Assembly (NCBI GenBank): GCA_028554795.2
Contig: CM068839.1
Span: 39,523,006 to 39,587,005 of the forward strand
Direction of reading: 5' to 3'
Length of the DNA: 64,000 nt
From: Sinohyriopsis cumingii
Taxonomy: Eukaryota > Mollusca > Bivalvia > Unionida > Unionidae
The position numbers were made by a program, and so were the translations under genes. The notes beneath the pieces are model-generated. The model was not told the origin of the DNA. It was given only the letters and a program-made list of their open reading frames with translations, and did not search any database. Each line of letters opens with the position of its first letter. Position 1 is the stretch's first letter. Shown here piece by piece: positions 27,500-39,400 of the stretch.

Positions 27500-29098
27500 G
27501 GGGCATCTAAGTTAAAGTTTACCACTCTTAAGCCAATGAGTTAATGCCATGATCAGCAGAAAGTACTAATGGTTCAACAAGATGGACAGTGGTTTAAGTA
27601 AGAGATCATTCATATGGACTTTAATAACCAACTGGCCTAGTCTTGATGTCTGCATCGGCTTCCTTTGATGTTGAGCACTCAAACGAAAACATGGCGAAAG
27701 TGATTAACCTTGACTGGCGTTTTATTCATGTTCACAGAGATGGAAGTATTGTTTTAGTGTTGTTAGCTGCTTCTTCTTCGATTGATGTCATTCACTTGGT
27801 CGAAAACATGGTGTAAGTATTGAACTTGTCGGGTCTTTGATTTGTGCTCATACAGGTGGTAGTATTGCTTTAAAACATTAAAGTGACCGCTGTTTGTGTC
27901 GGCAAAATTTTATTCTTTTATATTCTTTATTTTGGGTATTTGTAGAGGTTAAACCATGAAATGAAATACCTACTATTATGCAAACTTTGACAGGCAAAAC
28001 CACGAATCTAAGTACCTAAAAAATGTCTTTTTTAAAATACAAAACCACAAAAATTGAGCCCAACAAAAATAAATGATACTACGGTATTATACAAATGGAT
28101 AAGAAGTACGAAAATTATTGTACATACTGCTTTACATTGCTCTTTGAACAGAAAATAGACAAGAATTGATAATGTACTCAGAATAGTGAAGCACCCAATG
28201 GCAAGAAAAGGGTGGCGGTGGGGGGTGTCAGTGAAAGCGGAGAAAAGCAAAGTCACTGTCAATGAGGCAGTTATTTTGCCTCAATTACCCCCTAGTGTGA
28301 TAGTGTGCACTTAAGAGAAATGGCTGGCCTGCTTCAAATATTTAAGATGATGAATGGAACAACTTGAAGAAGAATCTATCTATAATAGACTAACACAAAT
28401 TAGGCAAAAGAAGTGAGACAACCCTAAAAAGCAAGGTCATTCTCATGCTGTATGGTGACAACCTGGAATAAATTGCTAAACAGTGTTTTTAATCTGAGTA
28501 CAAATGATGGATATGAGTATACTAAACACCTATAGTCTTGTGAGGGAAAGCCCTGGCAAGAATGACTTAGATGAAATATATTATAGCGCAACAGACATAT
28601 ATTAGAGCTTCAGGTCCTTTTATGCCTGAGGTAACTTATTTAACCCTATCAGTTATTTTGTTACTGAAAATGCTTTAGACTGGTCCTTTTTAAGTCAAGA
28701 CAGCTTCTTTTATTTCTAAAAAGACAAATTATAAAGGTGAAACTTAGTCATTTCAACCTTACTCTATCAAATGCATGCAAGAAAAGTGATACAGATGATT
28801 CAAAATATGGCAGCCACTAAAACCATCTGACATTTTACAAAAATGTTTTGCCTGCTCTTCATTTCCATTGCAGAATTAGCCAACAGTTTAATAACAGAGG
28901 TGAAGATCAAGGATCTATTATATTAATCCCTATTCATATCTTTTGTGATCTTTACATAAAACTACCGAAAAACTGAAACTATATAACTGTATCGTTATAG
29001 AAAGACCTGTGACACAACTATATCTGAGATAAATTGATTGTTTCTAGTTATCTATCAGGAAATGGTTCTGAAGAAGGCTGAAAACACTTTGCACTTAC
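27500..29098. other. Intronic DNA, no gene seen
   Basis: A short duplicated theme (gatgtc...cgaaaacatgg, gctgcttcttcttcgattga) lies near 27650-27860. Otherwise nothing is recognisable. Confidence 0.45.
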
Positions 29099-29193
29099 CT
29101 TCTCACAATACTCTTGCCCCAGTAATTGTTCTCAAACAACATGTTGTCATGATACAGGTCATAAGGATGAGCAGTCTTAAATATTTCTGGGTA
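29099..29193 (-). CDS. Host gene, exon 3
   Basis: 95-bp internal exon with acceptor CCCTTTTCAG and donor GTAAGT on the minus strand. It encodes YPEIFKTAHPYDLYHDNMLF followed by ENNYWGKSIVR. A Pro, aromatic, His/Tyr-rich start that leads to a D/N-x-x-F-E-N stretch is the usual opening of the DUF2358 domain. It enters in phase 0 from exon 2 and leaves two bases that complete an Arg codon with exon 4. Confidence 0.85.
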
Positions 29194-30004
29194 CTGAAAA
29201 GGGAGTTTAAAATATGAGAACCATCACAGGTAATTGTTTCCAGTTAACCACTTCTCCAAAATATAGGTTGATAAAGCAAGCAAAAACAAGAGACCCAAAT
29301 GGGACCCAGAATGCTTAGCTATCTGACATTACCTAATAGCCAAAGCAAGAGAAGATGGCAATGAAATCTGGGTCAGTAAGGTGTTTCAGATATAATTTTC
29401 TTCCAATGTTGTTGACAGCCTATGTGATGAGAATGAGTTTTCAGGTTGACATATCTTTGGCATCTGCATCCATATTTAATGGCACATCAGCATAATTTGT
29501 CAAGTACTGAAAGGCCTTGTAACAGGATGCTATCTGTGAAAATTGGTCCAACGTATCAGTATTCCTTCGATAAAGCTGTTGGTTTTGATATGTTCTTCAA
29601 GTTTTTGTAATGTAGCCATATTTTACAGTAGATCAACATTAGCTTTATAAAAGACTAGGTTCTGTTTACCCTATATATGATGCAAACATGTCCTTTTTGG
29701 GAAAGAGTATGCATGCATCACCCAAGATACTTTCTGTAAGCTGGTAGCTGTGGCTAATAATTAAATGGTGTATAAACACCAAGCTGGTTCACCAATATTC
29801 AGAGAAAACAATACCAGCTGCATTATACAAGAAGTACATTTACCAGAGATAGATAATTCAGTTCTTAATCATCTATGCATAAACTGTCTTTATGAGAAAT
29901 TGTGAGAGGAAAACTATGAGAAATGAACTCTACAATCAAACATATTTTTCAAAAAAACTTGTCAATCATAAATCCTCTGTAGGAAACTATGCCAATTGCC
30001 TTAA

Positions 30005-30482
30005 CTCATTAACCACTGGCACATCGTTTACGCATCAAGATGTAGTAGCCTACTTCCGAGCTTTGTAACGTCAAGGACATTTAAGATACACTAAAGTGGG
30101 TGGTATTATAGAAGGTAGACAGATGTAGCCCTACAATGATACCAAAAAATCTAGACTTTCTAGTTGCACTACAACACAGAGAGGGACAAACATCATTTTT
30201 TTTGGACCTGATTTGCCATAGTTGGAATTGGATTTTGTGTCCAGACTTTTTGGCCTCAGCTCTAAGGCAAACCACCCTGAACTGCACACAGACAGGCAAA
30301 TCTTCGTAAACAGTAGGATAAGATAGGCATTTGGAATAAACTCCAACTTTTAACCTTCTGCTCATGCACAAGCAAAATTGCTTGTGAGTCGATATATTAG
30401 GATGAATTCAGAAATAGTACCCAAAATGCGTTTCCTACTCGCATTTCAGACGGAAATAACAAAAACCTCAGAGGTTAATGAG
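30005..30482. mobile_element. piggyBac-type MITE with TTAA target sites
   Basis: TTAA lies on both sides (30001-30004 and 30483-30486). The ends are inverted: left CTCATTAACCACTGGC, right (complement) CTCATTAACCTCTGAGG. The 478-bp interior has only chance ORFs. The TTAA duplication and C-starting short inverted repeats suggest a non-autonomous piggyBac derivative. Confidence 0.7.
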
Positions 30483-31253
30483 TTAATGGGTGCAATGTGA
30501 TGATGTCAATGAATTTGAATATTCCTTGTGCATTTAATCATGTGTGCATCGGCATTGCAAATAAATTACAAAATTAGCCATTCCTTGACAATTTGTAAAT
30601 AATTTCCAAAACCCTTATTTATACATATAATGGTAGTGTGTATGTGCCTATTAGGACAGTGTACTTATTAGATTTAATATAGTAAGAACTCCTTGGAAAC
30701 TGTATTATACACAGCAAAATTCCTTCAGAGAATTTAAAGATACTTAACTAATGAGAGAGAGAGATTAATGTACTGACACAATGACTTGGGCCATGACTGC
30801 AGATATTGGTGGAATATGTGTATGTAAAATATGACAAGTGGATAAAAGGTTGTCAGGATACTGTTTTATACCCCCAACTCCATTTAAGCATAAAATATTA
30901 TACAGTTTAATACACCATCATATATGGAAATACTGTCAACCATTTACCTCTCTTTTGTTAACATTCTATAACTTTAAGATTTTGTCTACAAAGTTTCAAT
31001 CTTGCATATGAACAATGAATTTGAGCCATGTCAGGCAAGTAATATCAAGCTTCATCCAAAGCATGGTTTTATGCACAAAAAAACACTTGAATGACTGGAA
31101 TGTACATTTACTTTCATATGCACATTTTAATGGGACACAATGGCTGTCTTATCCTATAACTGACAAATCACAGAGCCGCATGCATGCACACACACATCTG
31201 AACATAATGAACAATATTTGCCCCTATTTTTAATGAATCCTGACAACCAAAAT

Positions 31254-31543
31254 TTAGCCTCGGATTTGGGAGGTCGTGGGTTCGATCCCCAGCCGAGTCA
31301 TACCAAAGACTTACAAAAATGGTCATAACATCTGCTTCACTTGGCGCTCAGCAGTAAGAGGTTAGTGTTAGGACTGGTCGGCCTGGTGTCAAGATAACAT
31401 GACTGGGTGAGACATCATGCTACATGTCTGCGGCATGATGCTCCTGTACTAGACATCACGTAAACTGCCACACTACAGACATCATAGCAATATGACTGGA
31501 AAATTGTTAAAGCTACATTAAAAATCCAAATCACACACACACA
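31254..31543 (+). repeat. tRNA-derived SINE, family A, copy 3
   Basis: Plus-strand copy with B box GGGTTCGATCCCC, then gagtcataccaaagacttac and the conserved body down to a (CA)n tail. The head is shortened. Confidence 0.8.
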
Positions 31544-31705
31544 CCAAAATTTATAACAATAATGAAAATAATGTAAAGTGTTTGATTTTCTTAAAGACCA
31601 GTCATGTCAACCAAAGCCCATCAGTCACTGGAAAGAGATAGGTACATGCTACATATGAATTATTATTATGGGTGTTAACATAGCCACTGATCTGTATCAA
31701 GTGAA

Positions 31706-31900
31706 ACCATGATGACTCGGTAGTCAAAGCTTTAGCCTCATGATTGGAAGTGCACGGGTTCAATTCCCACCAGTGGATCAGCCTGGTTCTGCAAGAGCCC
31801 TTAGGTAGGGTTCCTTACTCCGCTTTCTTCATCATGATCTAATCTTTAGTGCTGCTTTAAGTAATTTACAAACATATTATCAAATGAGGTGTAATAAGAA
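31706..31900 (+). repeat. tRNA-derived SINE of a third type
   Basis: The tRNA-like head has an A-box-like phrase ctcggtagtcaaagctttag and a B box GGGTTCAATTCCC. The following body (gcctggttctgcaagagccc ... tccgctttcttc) differs from the other SINEs here. It is not a functional tRNA gene: no acceptor stem or anticodon arm can be folded convincingly. Confidence 0.6.
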
Positions 31901-34340
31901 AACACCTAGTGGTAACTCGGGTCATGTACAATATAGTACATATGCGTAGAACTAAAGCATTGTCGAACTCCACCTATCTACCAACAATTGTCAGTCATTG
32001 CATACTTATTTGAAATTCCAATCAGTTGCTAGATGGTCATACATCCTGGTAACTTGCACTGTGTAACAAGCAGAACTTCAATGTCCCATTATAATATACA
32101 TTTTTCATCCAAACTTTGCAAGACATTATTACTATTAACCAAATCTGTCTCTCATTAAATGACAACAATAAAAAAAGAAATATCAAAAAGAAAAAAACCT
32201 AGCTAAAGGGACTTATAGAAAATTGGTTCAGATAATTTGTCAATTAGCCTACCTCTACAATCAATTAACAGACATGTGGTTAATTAAGTTCAAATATTTA
32301 TCTACTGACCATGCTGAGGTAGTCTTAGTACCAATCAGATCACAATAAGGAGAATGTTTGCTTGACAACACTCAAATCCAAATGGGATTAAAGGAGCAAC
32401 CTACACCCTCTGATAGTGGGCCTCAGCCTTCAAATAATGTGAATATACAATATTTGTTATTTTTGGGGTTTGTCTCTTTTTTTTAATCTTTATAGAAAAA
32501 AAATTAGACATTGCAGAGCTGATGTTGGTGGCAATTGCAGTTCAACAATGTGTTTAGGTTTCATTTCGAAACCCACAGTTCCAAAAATGGTGAAACATAG
32601 TTCAGTGGGACCCTTGCTATACAACAGCTACTTCTGTTATCTTGAACTGAGCTACAGCCCTTCTCATTATGGTCTTTAAATAAGAACTAAGAAATACAAT
32701 TCAACAATATAATACACATTTTTTTACAGTGAAAGAAGTACGCAGTAATTTTGAATGGGGCCAGTCGATAATGAGAAGGCTGAATCTAATAGCAATGTAC
32801 TTCATAAAACTTAGTACATTATATTACTTAAATAATATCTTTGAAACAAATTGAACACTTTCATCAAGAAAATTATTCACAATGACACAGCTAAAAAGTG
32901 CTGGCATCTGATGGTAAAAGCCTCACAATGAATACATGAATCTTCATTATAACAAGAACTTTTGAATATACCTAATAGCACATTTTTGGTAAATATATAT
33001 CAGTTCTTAAAGATATATGGAATACAAATTTTTCTTCCATGTATATGTATACATGGGTAGTACAACAACAAAACATGCCACTTATTTATGGAATGCTGCT
33101 GCAGACCATTTGATATGTTTTGCTATGTATGACATCGTCATCATTTCCCATTTAAAATACAGTAAATGCCCATGTTGCAATCAAAACTGTTCTACTAAGT
33201 ACCAAGTAGATACATTTGTAAACTTATAAAAACATGAAGTGGAGCTGATTTTAGTCAAAAGTGAACCTGGACTTTTTAAAGGACCTGAAGCAAGAATGTT
33301 TTTTGTCAAACTTGGGAATATGTCAAGCCCAGCGACCAGTAACTGCCTAATGCCTGGACTGACAACAAAGATTTGACAGATAAACCCGCCTCAGATTTAT
33401 CTAGACATGATTGATGCTCTTTCCTGTCAGGAAGGTGAAACATACTTATATTAATTACTAGAACTCTACTTACCTTGAGCGGGTACTGCTTAACCCTGCT
33501 GTGAAGGTGTTACTTACTCTCAATAAGCAGGTGAAGCTCATATGTGCCAGGAAAGTGCACTTGCTCTCCTTAAGGGTAAAGAGTATCCCCCTCTGTTGGG
33601 TGTGGCTATGGAACCAGACTGGGATTATGTTCTTTTCAAGTTGGGATCTCCAACTGAATGGAGGTGGGAACATTACCTTGGGCATGAGACTTAGCATCCC
33701 AGAAAAAGAAAGTAATGCAAGCGTAGCAGGTTCTGTATTACTGTTATTAAATTGCCTATTAAAAATACATTTTGTAAATTTCTAAGGGTTAAATTTTCTA
33801 TAATATTTGGAGGCAAGAGAATATTAAATGGTTCTAAATGCAACATCAGTAATTTTATCCATTACATACAAGCCATGTCAATGCTGATTTTTTAAAATAT
33901 TTTCTGTATACAAGTACCAATTTATGTACTAACTGAATGTATACAAAGAGCTTGCTACCAAGAAATGAAACACATTCTAGGCCAAATCAAGGGAAATAAA
34001 TCCCTAAAGGAAGCAACAATACTTATTGAAATGGTTGATCCTTACCATTAGAAACCAATCCAGGAGGCAAAATCTTTACATCAGTGGTCAAAATGGGGAA
34101 GCACAGGTAAGGTGTTATCAAACACAGACTTCTACTTGAAATTTTACCTTAATAATTGTTATTTTCACTCCCAATTAGCTTCGTAACTCAATTAAGATTA
34201 AGAACCCGATTTTATTTATCTATAATAAAAATCCTGAGAGAAATCATTAGAGCAAGAAAAGGTGACAGAAGGAGAAAGTGAGAATTGGGGGGGGTCACTA
34301 CATTGGGGTCAATTACACCATAAGTATTGATGAATATTAC
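31901..34340. other. Second intron of the host gene, no further gene seen
   Basis: AT-rich intron DNA. The opposed ORFs at 33470-33785 look like a repeat fragment or chance. The donor of exon 2 lies at 34335-34340. Confidence 0.5.
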
Positions 34341-34937
34341 CACTTCAATCAGAGCTGCTTTCATTTTTTCCAGCTGCTCTACTGAAGGTTTTCCATCATG
34401 GTTTTGCAAGGGTACACTTCCAACTGATTTACAACTCATAGTCTTGGTGCAAAAATTAGAATGTCTTGAACATAAAACAGCTGGCAACATGGACTCAGTT
34501 TGTCTCACTGTAGCTGTATGAACATCACAATGTTTCAAAATGGTGACAGGGTGTTGTTCTCTCTTTATTATATCCAAATTCTCCTGCAACTTTTTGTGAT
34601 GGAGTAAGCTATAAGAACAATCTTCCCTAATATGTATGTCATCTGTTACATATCCAGCTGGATGTAAAAAGTCTGTTAGACAACTTCGAGGTTGCATCGG
34701 TTCTTTTACTGGTCCAATAGAATTCTTTGTGTCCTTGAATGTACTTAGTGAATTTAAAAAGCTGGAATTGTCAGTAAACTTTAAAAGTGCCAATTCTGGT
34801 TCTTCCCACTTCAATAAATTCTTTGTTCTATGTCTTGATTGTGTAAACTCTGCCCAAGATAAAGACTCCTCAGCAAAGATCTTATTGTGGCCATCTGCAC
34901 ATAATATAACAGCCTGGAGTCTTTCTGGTATACCAAA
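34341..34937 (-). CDS. Host gene, exon 2 (low-complexity linker)
   Basis: 597-bp exon, 199 codons, phase 0 on both sides. The acceptor is TTTTTCTACTTTTCAG at 34938 and up, and the donor GTAATA sits at 34340-34335. It starts FGIPERLQAVILCADG and ends SVEQLEKMKAALIEV, a helix that leads into the DUF2358-like part in exon 3. The middle is polar and without known domains. Continuing past the donor the frame stays open for some 40 codons, but the phase-correct join to exon 3 and the family pattern favour splicing here. Confidence 0.75.
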
Positions 34938-37200
34938 CTGAAAAGTAGAAAAACAACAACCATTAGAATCCGTAAACAAACAACAACATATATTCATGTT
35001 AATATGATAAATAACTGCTTGACATACATGGTATTTGATATTTGCTAATCATTCTTTCTGGTAGTATTATAAATGTACAAGAAATTAAAAAAAAACTTAC
35101 ATAGATCAAAGAACTGTAACACCTCTTATCATGTGGTTTTAATGATGACGTGGCATCTAGCTGTGCTTGCTCATAAAGTTTCAACAATACCTAAGGCAAA
35201 TCATCTTGAATTCACAAAGTTACTTAGCTGAACATAGCTAAAACCACTGCTAACAAAATCTTTAATTCTGAATTTAAATTTTAGCTTTCTGATAGTACAC
35301 TTCCCAGTAATAAGGACTGATATGCTTCAGCTACATTCTTGACAGAAAATACAAACAAATTAGACTCTTGGATTCAAATTCTGACAAGCAAACTATGTAT
35401 ACTCCAATGCTGTAATATTGCGGGCCCCATATTATTGCGAAACACAGTATCTCCTGAGGAATTTTGAATATGCTATTCCTAGCGGCTGTTCACCTATGTA
35501 ACATTGCTGCCAAGAGGTACACAAATCTGTCTGTTTCATCAAACATATCAACATTTTTGGTAAGTCTGCATTGAAAAACCCAGAACCTCACGTTTTGGTA
35601 CAGTGCAAGCAATTTTATTGATCATCATGTACAAAAGTACTATCAAACTTATTATTTCTACATTAGTCTTGATTACGAAATATACTCAGTGTGCCATCTG
35701 CAGTTTGATGCTTATAGGATTTATATGGGTGGTGACGTACAGGCCCCAAGAAGCCTGTTCATGTAATTTCATTCTATTGTAGTCAATAAGAAACAAAACT
35801 GACAAAACATAGCCAATGATCCCATGCATCATTCATTTATTTTTCAATAACAATAATAATATATTTTTTAGTATTCATCTATATATATATACACATACAT
35901 ATATATATACAGAGATCTCGGAAACGCTTAATTACAAGTATTTGGATGCCAATTTTTGATCTGGGACACAGAAAATCACTGAGGCGGGAGTTCTCCGTAC
36001 GCATGTAATAGGCGTGCTGCAAAATTCAAAGACTTGCCAGTCCTGCTTCAGCCACCCGTTTTGTGGGAAAATGTGTTGATCAATTAGCTGTGCTGATATT
36101 TACAATTACAGAATTCAGTGACTGAAAGACCCCTTGATGTACATACATGTTGCCATTATAAGAGTACATCAAAATGAACATTATGCAATAGCTGGGCGGC
36201 CAGTTCAAAGGCTTTAACTGGCGGCCGGGTGGGAAAATGTACTGATATTTATAATGATTGAATTCAGAGTCAGAAAGACACAGAGATGTACATGTGGTCA
36301 TCTATAAAAGTACATCAAATAAACAACTTTAGCTTTCGTTACTGTGTTCATTTCCGAATGTATCGGAATAAGTAGTGCACGAGAATCAAGACATGTTGAG
36401 ACTTAGACAAAATGACATTCGCAAATTTGGATAAGTATTTTGGGGTTAAACGGCAAACTTACAAAGATTGTAACAAGATTCAGAAGAGAGCTAAAGCTGT
36501 TAGAATTGATAGTTCGATTAGGACAGGAGCTAAGTGTATGAAAGTGTGTGATGCCTAGTTTAGTGTTTGGAATAAATCCTTACTTGGATTGACAAAATTC
36601 AGTATCACTCTGATTGATGAACATGAGCTATTTAATTAGTTTGAAACTGTAAGTGAACCGGTAGGCCTAACGGGAAATAATTTACTTCACTAAGTCTGGG
36701 ATGTACAAGTTTATTAGATTGTTTTCGAAAATCATCAGGCAAATATTTTCAGAAAAATATACAAATCATTGAAAACAAAGCCAAGGTATTATTTTATTAA
36801 AGATTTAACTTTAAACTGCAAATTATGTAGGTCATAAACGTAGAGGACAATGTTGTGTTGTGGAATTCACGAGATGAGCTTTAGAGTCTAAGCTGTTTTC
36901 TGACTTGACACGTATTTGTGAAAATACGGGGAAAAAAAAGCAAATCAGATACTATTTAACCATTGCCTAAAATTACTACAAGGATGAAGACAAATAAATA
37001 AACCATAAATTTGCAATCCTGTCAATGGACTATTGTAATGAAGCTATATTAAAGTGAGTGATTACATTAAGGAAACTTCTCCATTTAAAAATAGTTACAC
37101 TCACGTCTGTGTTGATTCTGTAGGAAAGAAGGGACTGCAACTTTTGATGGTGAGACTCCTATTTTTACCAAAATGGGAGTCCTGTACTCCTTGTTTTAAA
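34938..37200. other. First intron of the host gene, left part
   Basis: No exon seen. A TA/CA-rich simple repeat lies at about 35880-35910. Confidence 0.5.
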
Positions 37201-37207
37201 ATCCTAG

Positions 37208-37208
<1 letters not shown>

Positions 37209-37275
<67 letters not shown>
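37209..37275. repeat. TA microsatellite
   Basis: About 33 uninterrupted TA units. It is directly upstream of a transposase fragment. Confidence 0.95.
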
Positions 37276-37278
<3 letters not shown>

Positions 37279-37351
37279 CGAAGTTATATTCTTGATGTCT
37301 TTTAGAATCAACAATTAAAGGCAACAGTATAATTCTACAGATTTACAGAGT

Positions 37352-37540
37352 GCTTTAATGCATCTCTTGAAGGCATGTCTGTATATCATGCAGCTAGGCA
37401 ATTTTGTGTGCCAGAGTCAATCCATAGAGATAGGACAAGAGGAAATGCATCCCTTGATGCCAACCCAGGTCTGGAGAGAATTTTCAGTGAAAAGCGTCAA
37501 CTGGTAAATCATCTCAAGTTTATAGTGAGATCAGATATGG
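37352..37540 (+). pseudogene. Transposase fragment with a pipsqueak-type HTH
   Basis: The frame reads SLEGMSVYHAARQFCVPES and then HRDRTRGNASLD, the N-terminal Psq-type helix-turn-helix found in many invertebrate pogo-like transposases, followed by RQLVNHLKF of the next helical region. It ends without a catalytic domain. It is a third, different pogo-related relic in the window. Confidence 0.7.
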
Positions 37541-37937
37541 AAACACCAAATAAAATGTCCAGCACAAGATCCATCGCTGGGTGTGGCAACGCAATTTGAA
37601 ACCACATCCTGCCATACTTTATCTTCCCTGGGAAGAAGTGGAATGGTCAATTTCTAGAAGGTGCTCCATGTTCAGTTGGTGATGCCAAATAATGGTTGGT
37701 CCAATTCTGTCATATTTCACAATTACATTACCACACACTTTACAAACATGGTTTAATAGGTGATGGAAATAACTCACAGCCAACCTTCATTGTAAGATCA
37801 TAAGTTTCACATATCTTTAAGTCTGCTTGACTGGGCATAGAAAAATAAGGTGATTCTTTTTGTTCTGCCCCCTCATACAAGCCATATCACTCAGCCTCTA
37901 GACATTGGTATATTTGGACCCTTCAAATCAATGTACA

Positions 37938-38138
37938 ATAGTTGTTGTTGTTGTTGTTGTTGTTGTTGTAGGGCTTAACGCCATTTTTCAGCACAAGATA
38001 GGCTATACATGGCAGCCAGTATTAATGGTGGAGGAAGAACCCGGAAAACCCCCGGAAAGAACCACCGACCCACGAGAAGCTACTGGCAAGCTTTCTCACA
38101 TAACCACATTAGCCGAATCCGAGACTCGAACCGACGCA
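37938..38138 (-). repeat. SINE family B with (CAA)n tail
   Basis: On the minus strand it starts with a tRNA-like B box GGTTCGAGTCTC, continues with the ggtcggtggttctttccggg body shared with 13053-13172, and ends in a (CAA)n tail (plus-strand GTT run at 37940-37969). It abuts a family A SINE. Confidence 0.7.
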
Positions 38139-38402
38139 GTCATATCACTATGATGTCTGCAGTGTGGCAGTTTATATTGATGTCTAGCACTTGGGCATCA
38201 TGCTGCAGACATGTAGCATGATGTCCCACCCAGTCACATTATCCTGACACCAGGCCAACCAGTCCTAATACTAACCTCTTAATGATGAGTGCAGATGTTA
38301 GTACCATTTTTGTAATTCTTTGGTATAACTCGGCCTGGGTTCGAAACCAATGACATCCCACTTCCGAGTGGAAGCTCTAACCACTAGGCCACCGGAGCGG
38401 TG
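38139..38402 (-). repeat. tRNA-derived SINE, family A, copy 4
   Basis: Minus-strand copy with A box TGGCCTAGTGG and a B-box variant GGTTTCGAACCC. The body is as in the other three copies. The 3' end touches the family B SINE, so one inserted next to or into the other. Confidence 0.8.
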
Positions 38403-39155
38403 AAAACTGCATTGAAATAATTAAATGACCTAGAACTATATTACAATTAGGTTACTGATGTATCATTTACTTATGACTGATTAGCTTTTTACCCATCACA
38501 TTTTGTTTTTATATTTTCCTAACAAGAATGACCAAATAAAAGGACAAGTGGATACAACCATGCTGAATGCCTTAAATTTGTTGAACATTTAAGATTTGAC
38601 AATTTTCCACACTATCATTCATTTCAACAATACCTTGAGGACAGATTAATTAAAAACAATTACCAAACTTCCACTGTTAATGGCGGAATCATTATTAGAA
38701 CTGTAAACTACAATGCATGGAGAGATGGTTATGGTTTTTTGTTCTTAATCCTCTGCACTTACTCTCCACCATCACCACGTTGCGTGGGGTTACGAAAATA
38801 CACGTGAGTTGTACTGTTTGTGATTTTATTTACATTTGCGTGCTTCGATTGACAGAGGATTTTACTGGAATAAATAGAGAGAATAGAAGCTTCACAAACT
38901 GTAACCATGCAGCAACAACAAAACGGTTGTAATATGTACCGATAACAATATTAAGTGTCGCAATAATACAGTGTTCCGGGCTAGGTTGTACCCAATGTCA
39001 GTGAACAAAGGATCGCAGGTTGCAATGAATGCAGGGAGATGATTATACCAAAACGGGATGCAATCTGACCTCCCACCCCAACATAACTGTTCAATCTCAG
39101 ACAATTAATCGGAAAGGTCAGATGAAACCCGGATTTACCGATTGCCCCTACTTAC

Positions 39156-39302
39156 ACTGTTGACAATATTGCTGTCTTGGAAATCGAAAAGGGTGCCTTT
39201 TCCACTGCTAACATTGCCGGCTGTATTTGGTGAATGCGGCAAAAGCCTTAGCTGGTGCAACTTTGTTAGGTGTATTTGAACAAATCGCCCGTGTACTGTC
39301 AT
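39156..39302 (-). CDS. Host gene, exon 1; C6orf136/DUF2358-like protein
   Basis: First coding exon of a five-exon minus-strand gene. ATG at 39302 sits in a good context (AGCAAAATGAC), 49 codons follow, and the donor GTAAGT is at 39155-39150. The five exons join without a frame break to 367 residues. The N-terminus (MTVHGRFVQIHLTKLHQLRL) is basic, free of acidic residues and rich in Leu and His, which suits a mitochondrial presequence. The second half (exons 3-5) matches my recollection of the C6orf136 family with DUF2358, whose biochemical role is unknown. Family naming is moderately sure; the exon structure is well supported by phase. Introns of about 4.2, 5.1, 17.3 and 8.5 kb are filled with repeats. 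Confidence 0.8.
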
Positions 39303-39400
39303 TTTGCTACTTGATTCTGGAACATTGCCACAAGCAGACGAAAAGCGGAAGTGTGTAACGCGAAGGTCACGTGAGATAGGTTGAACTTAAACCAAGAACT
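39303..39400 (-). promoter_or_regulatory. Putative host gene promoter
   Basis: Within 75 bp upstream of the start codon lie an ETS-like core GCGGAAGTG (39345-39353, as read on plus) and a palindromic E-box TCACGTGA (39367-39374). Both are common in promoters of housekeeping and nuclear-encoded mitochondrial genes. No TATA box is seen. The role is inferred. Confidence 0.5.

Noticed and set aside
30081..30371. Minus-strand ORFs of 71 and 96 codons
   Set aside because: They lie inside the piggyBac-type MITE and show no transposase or other protein character.
33470..33785. Possible host exon or gene
   Set aside because: Opposed short ORFs with no splice signals or domain; probably a repeat fragment or chance.
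37054..37275. 73-codon ORF ending in Ile/Tyr repeats
   Set aside because: The second half is translated TA microsatellite; the first half has no protein character.
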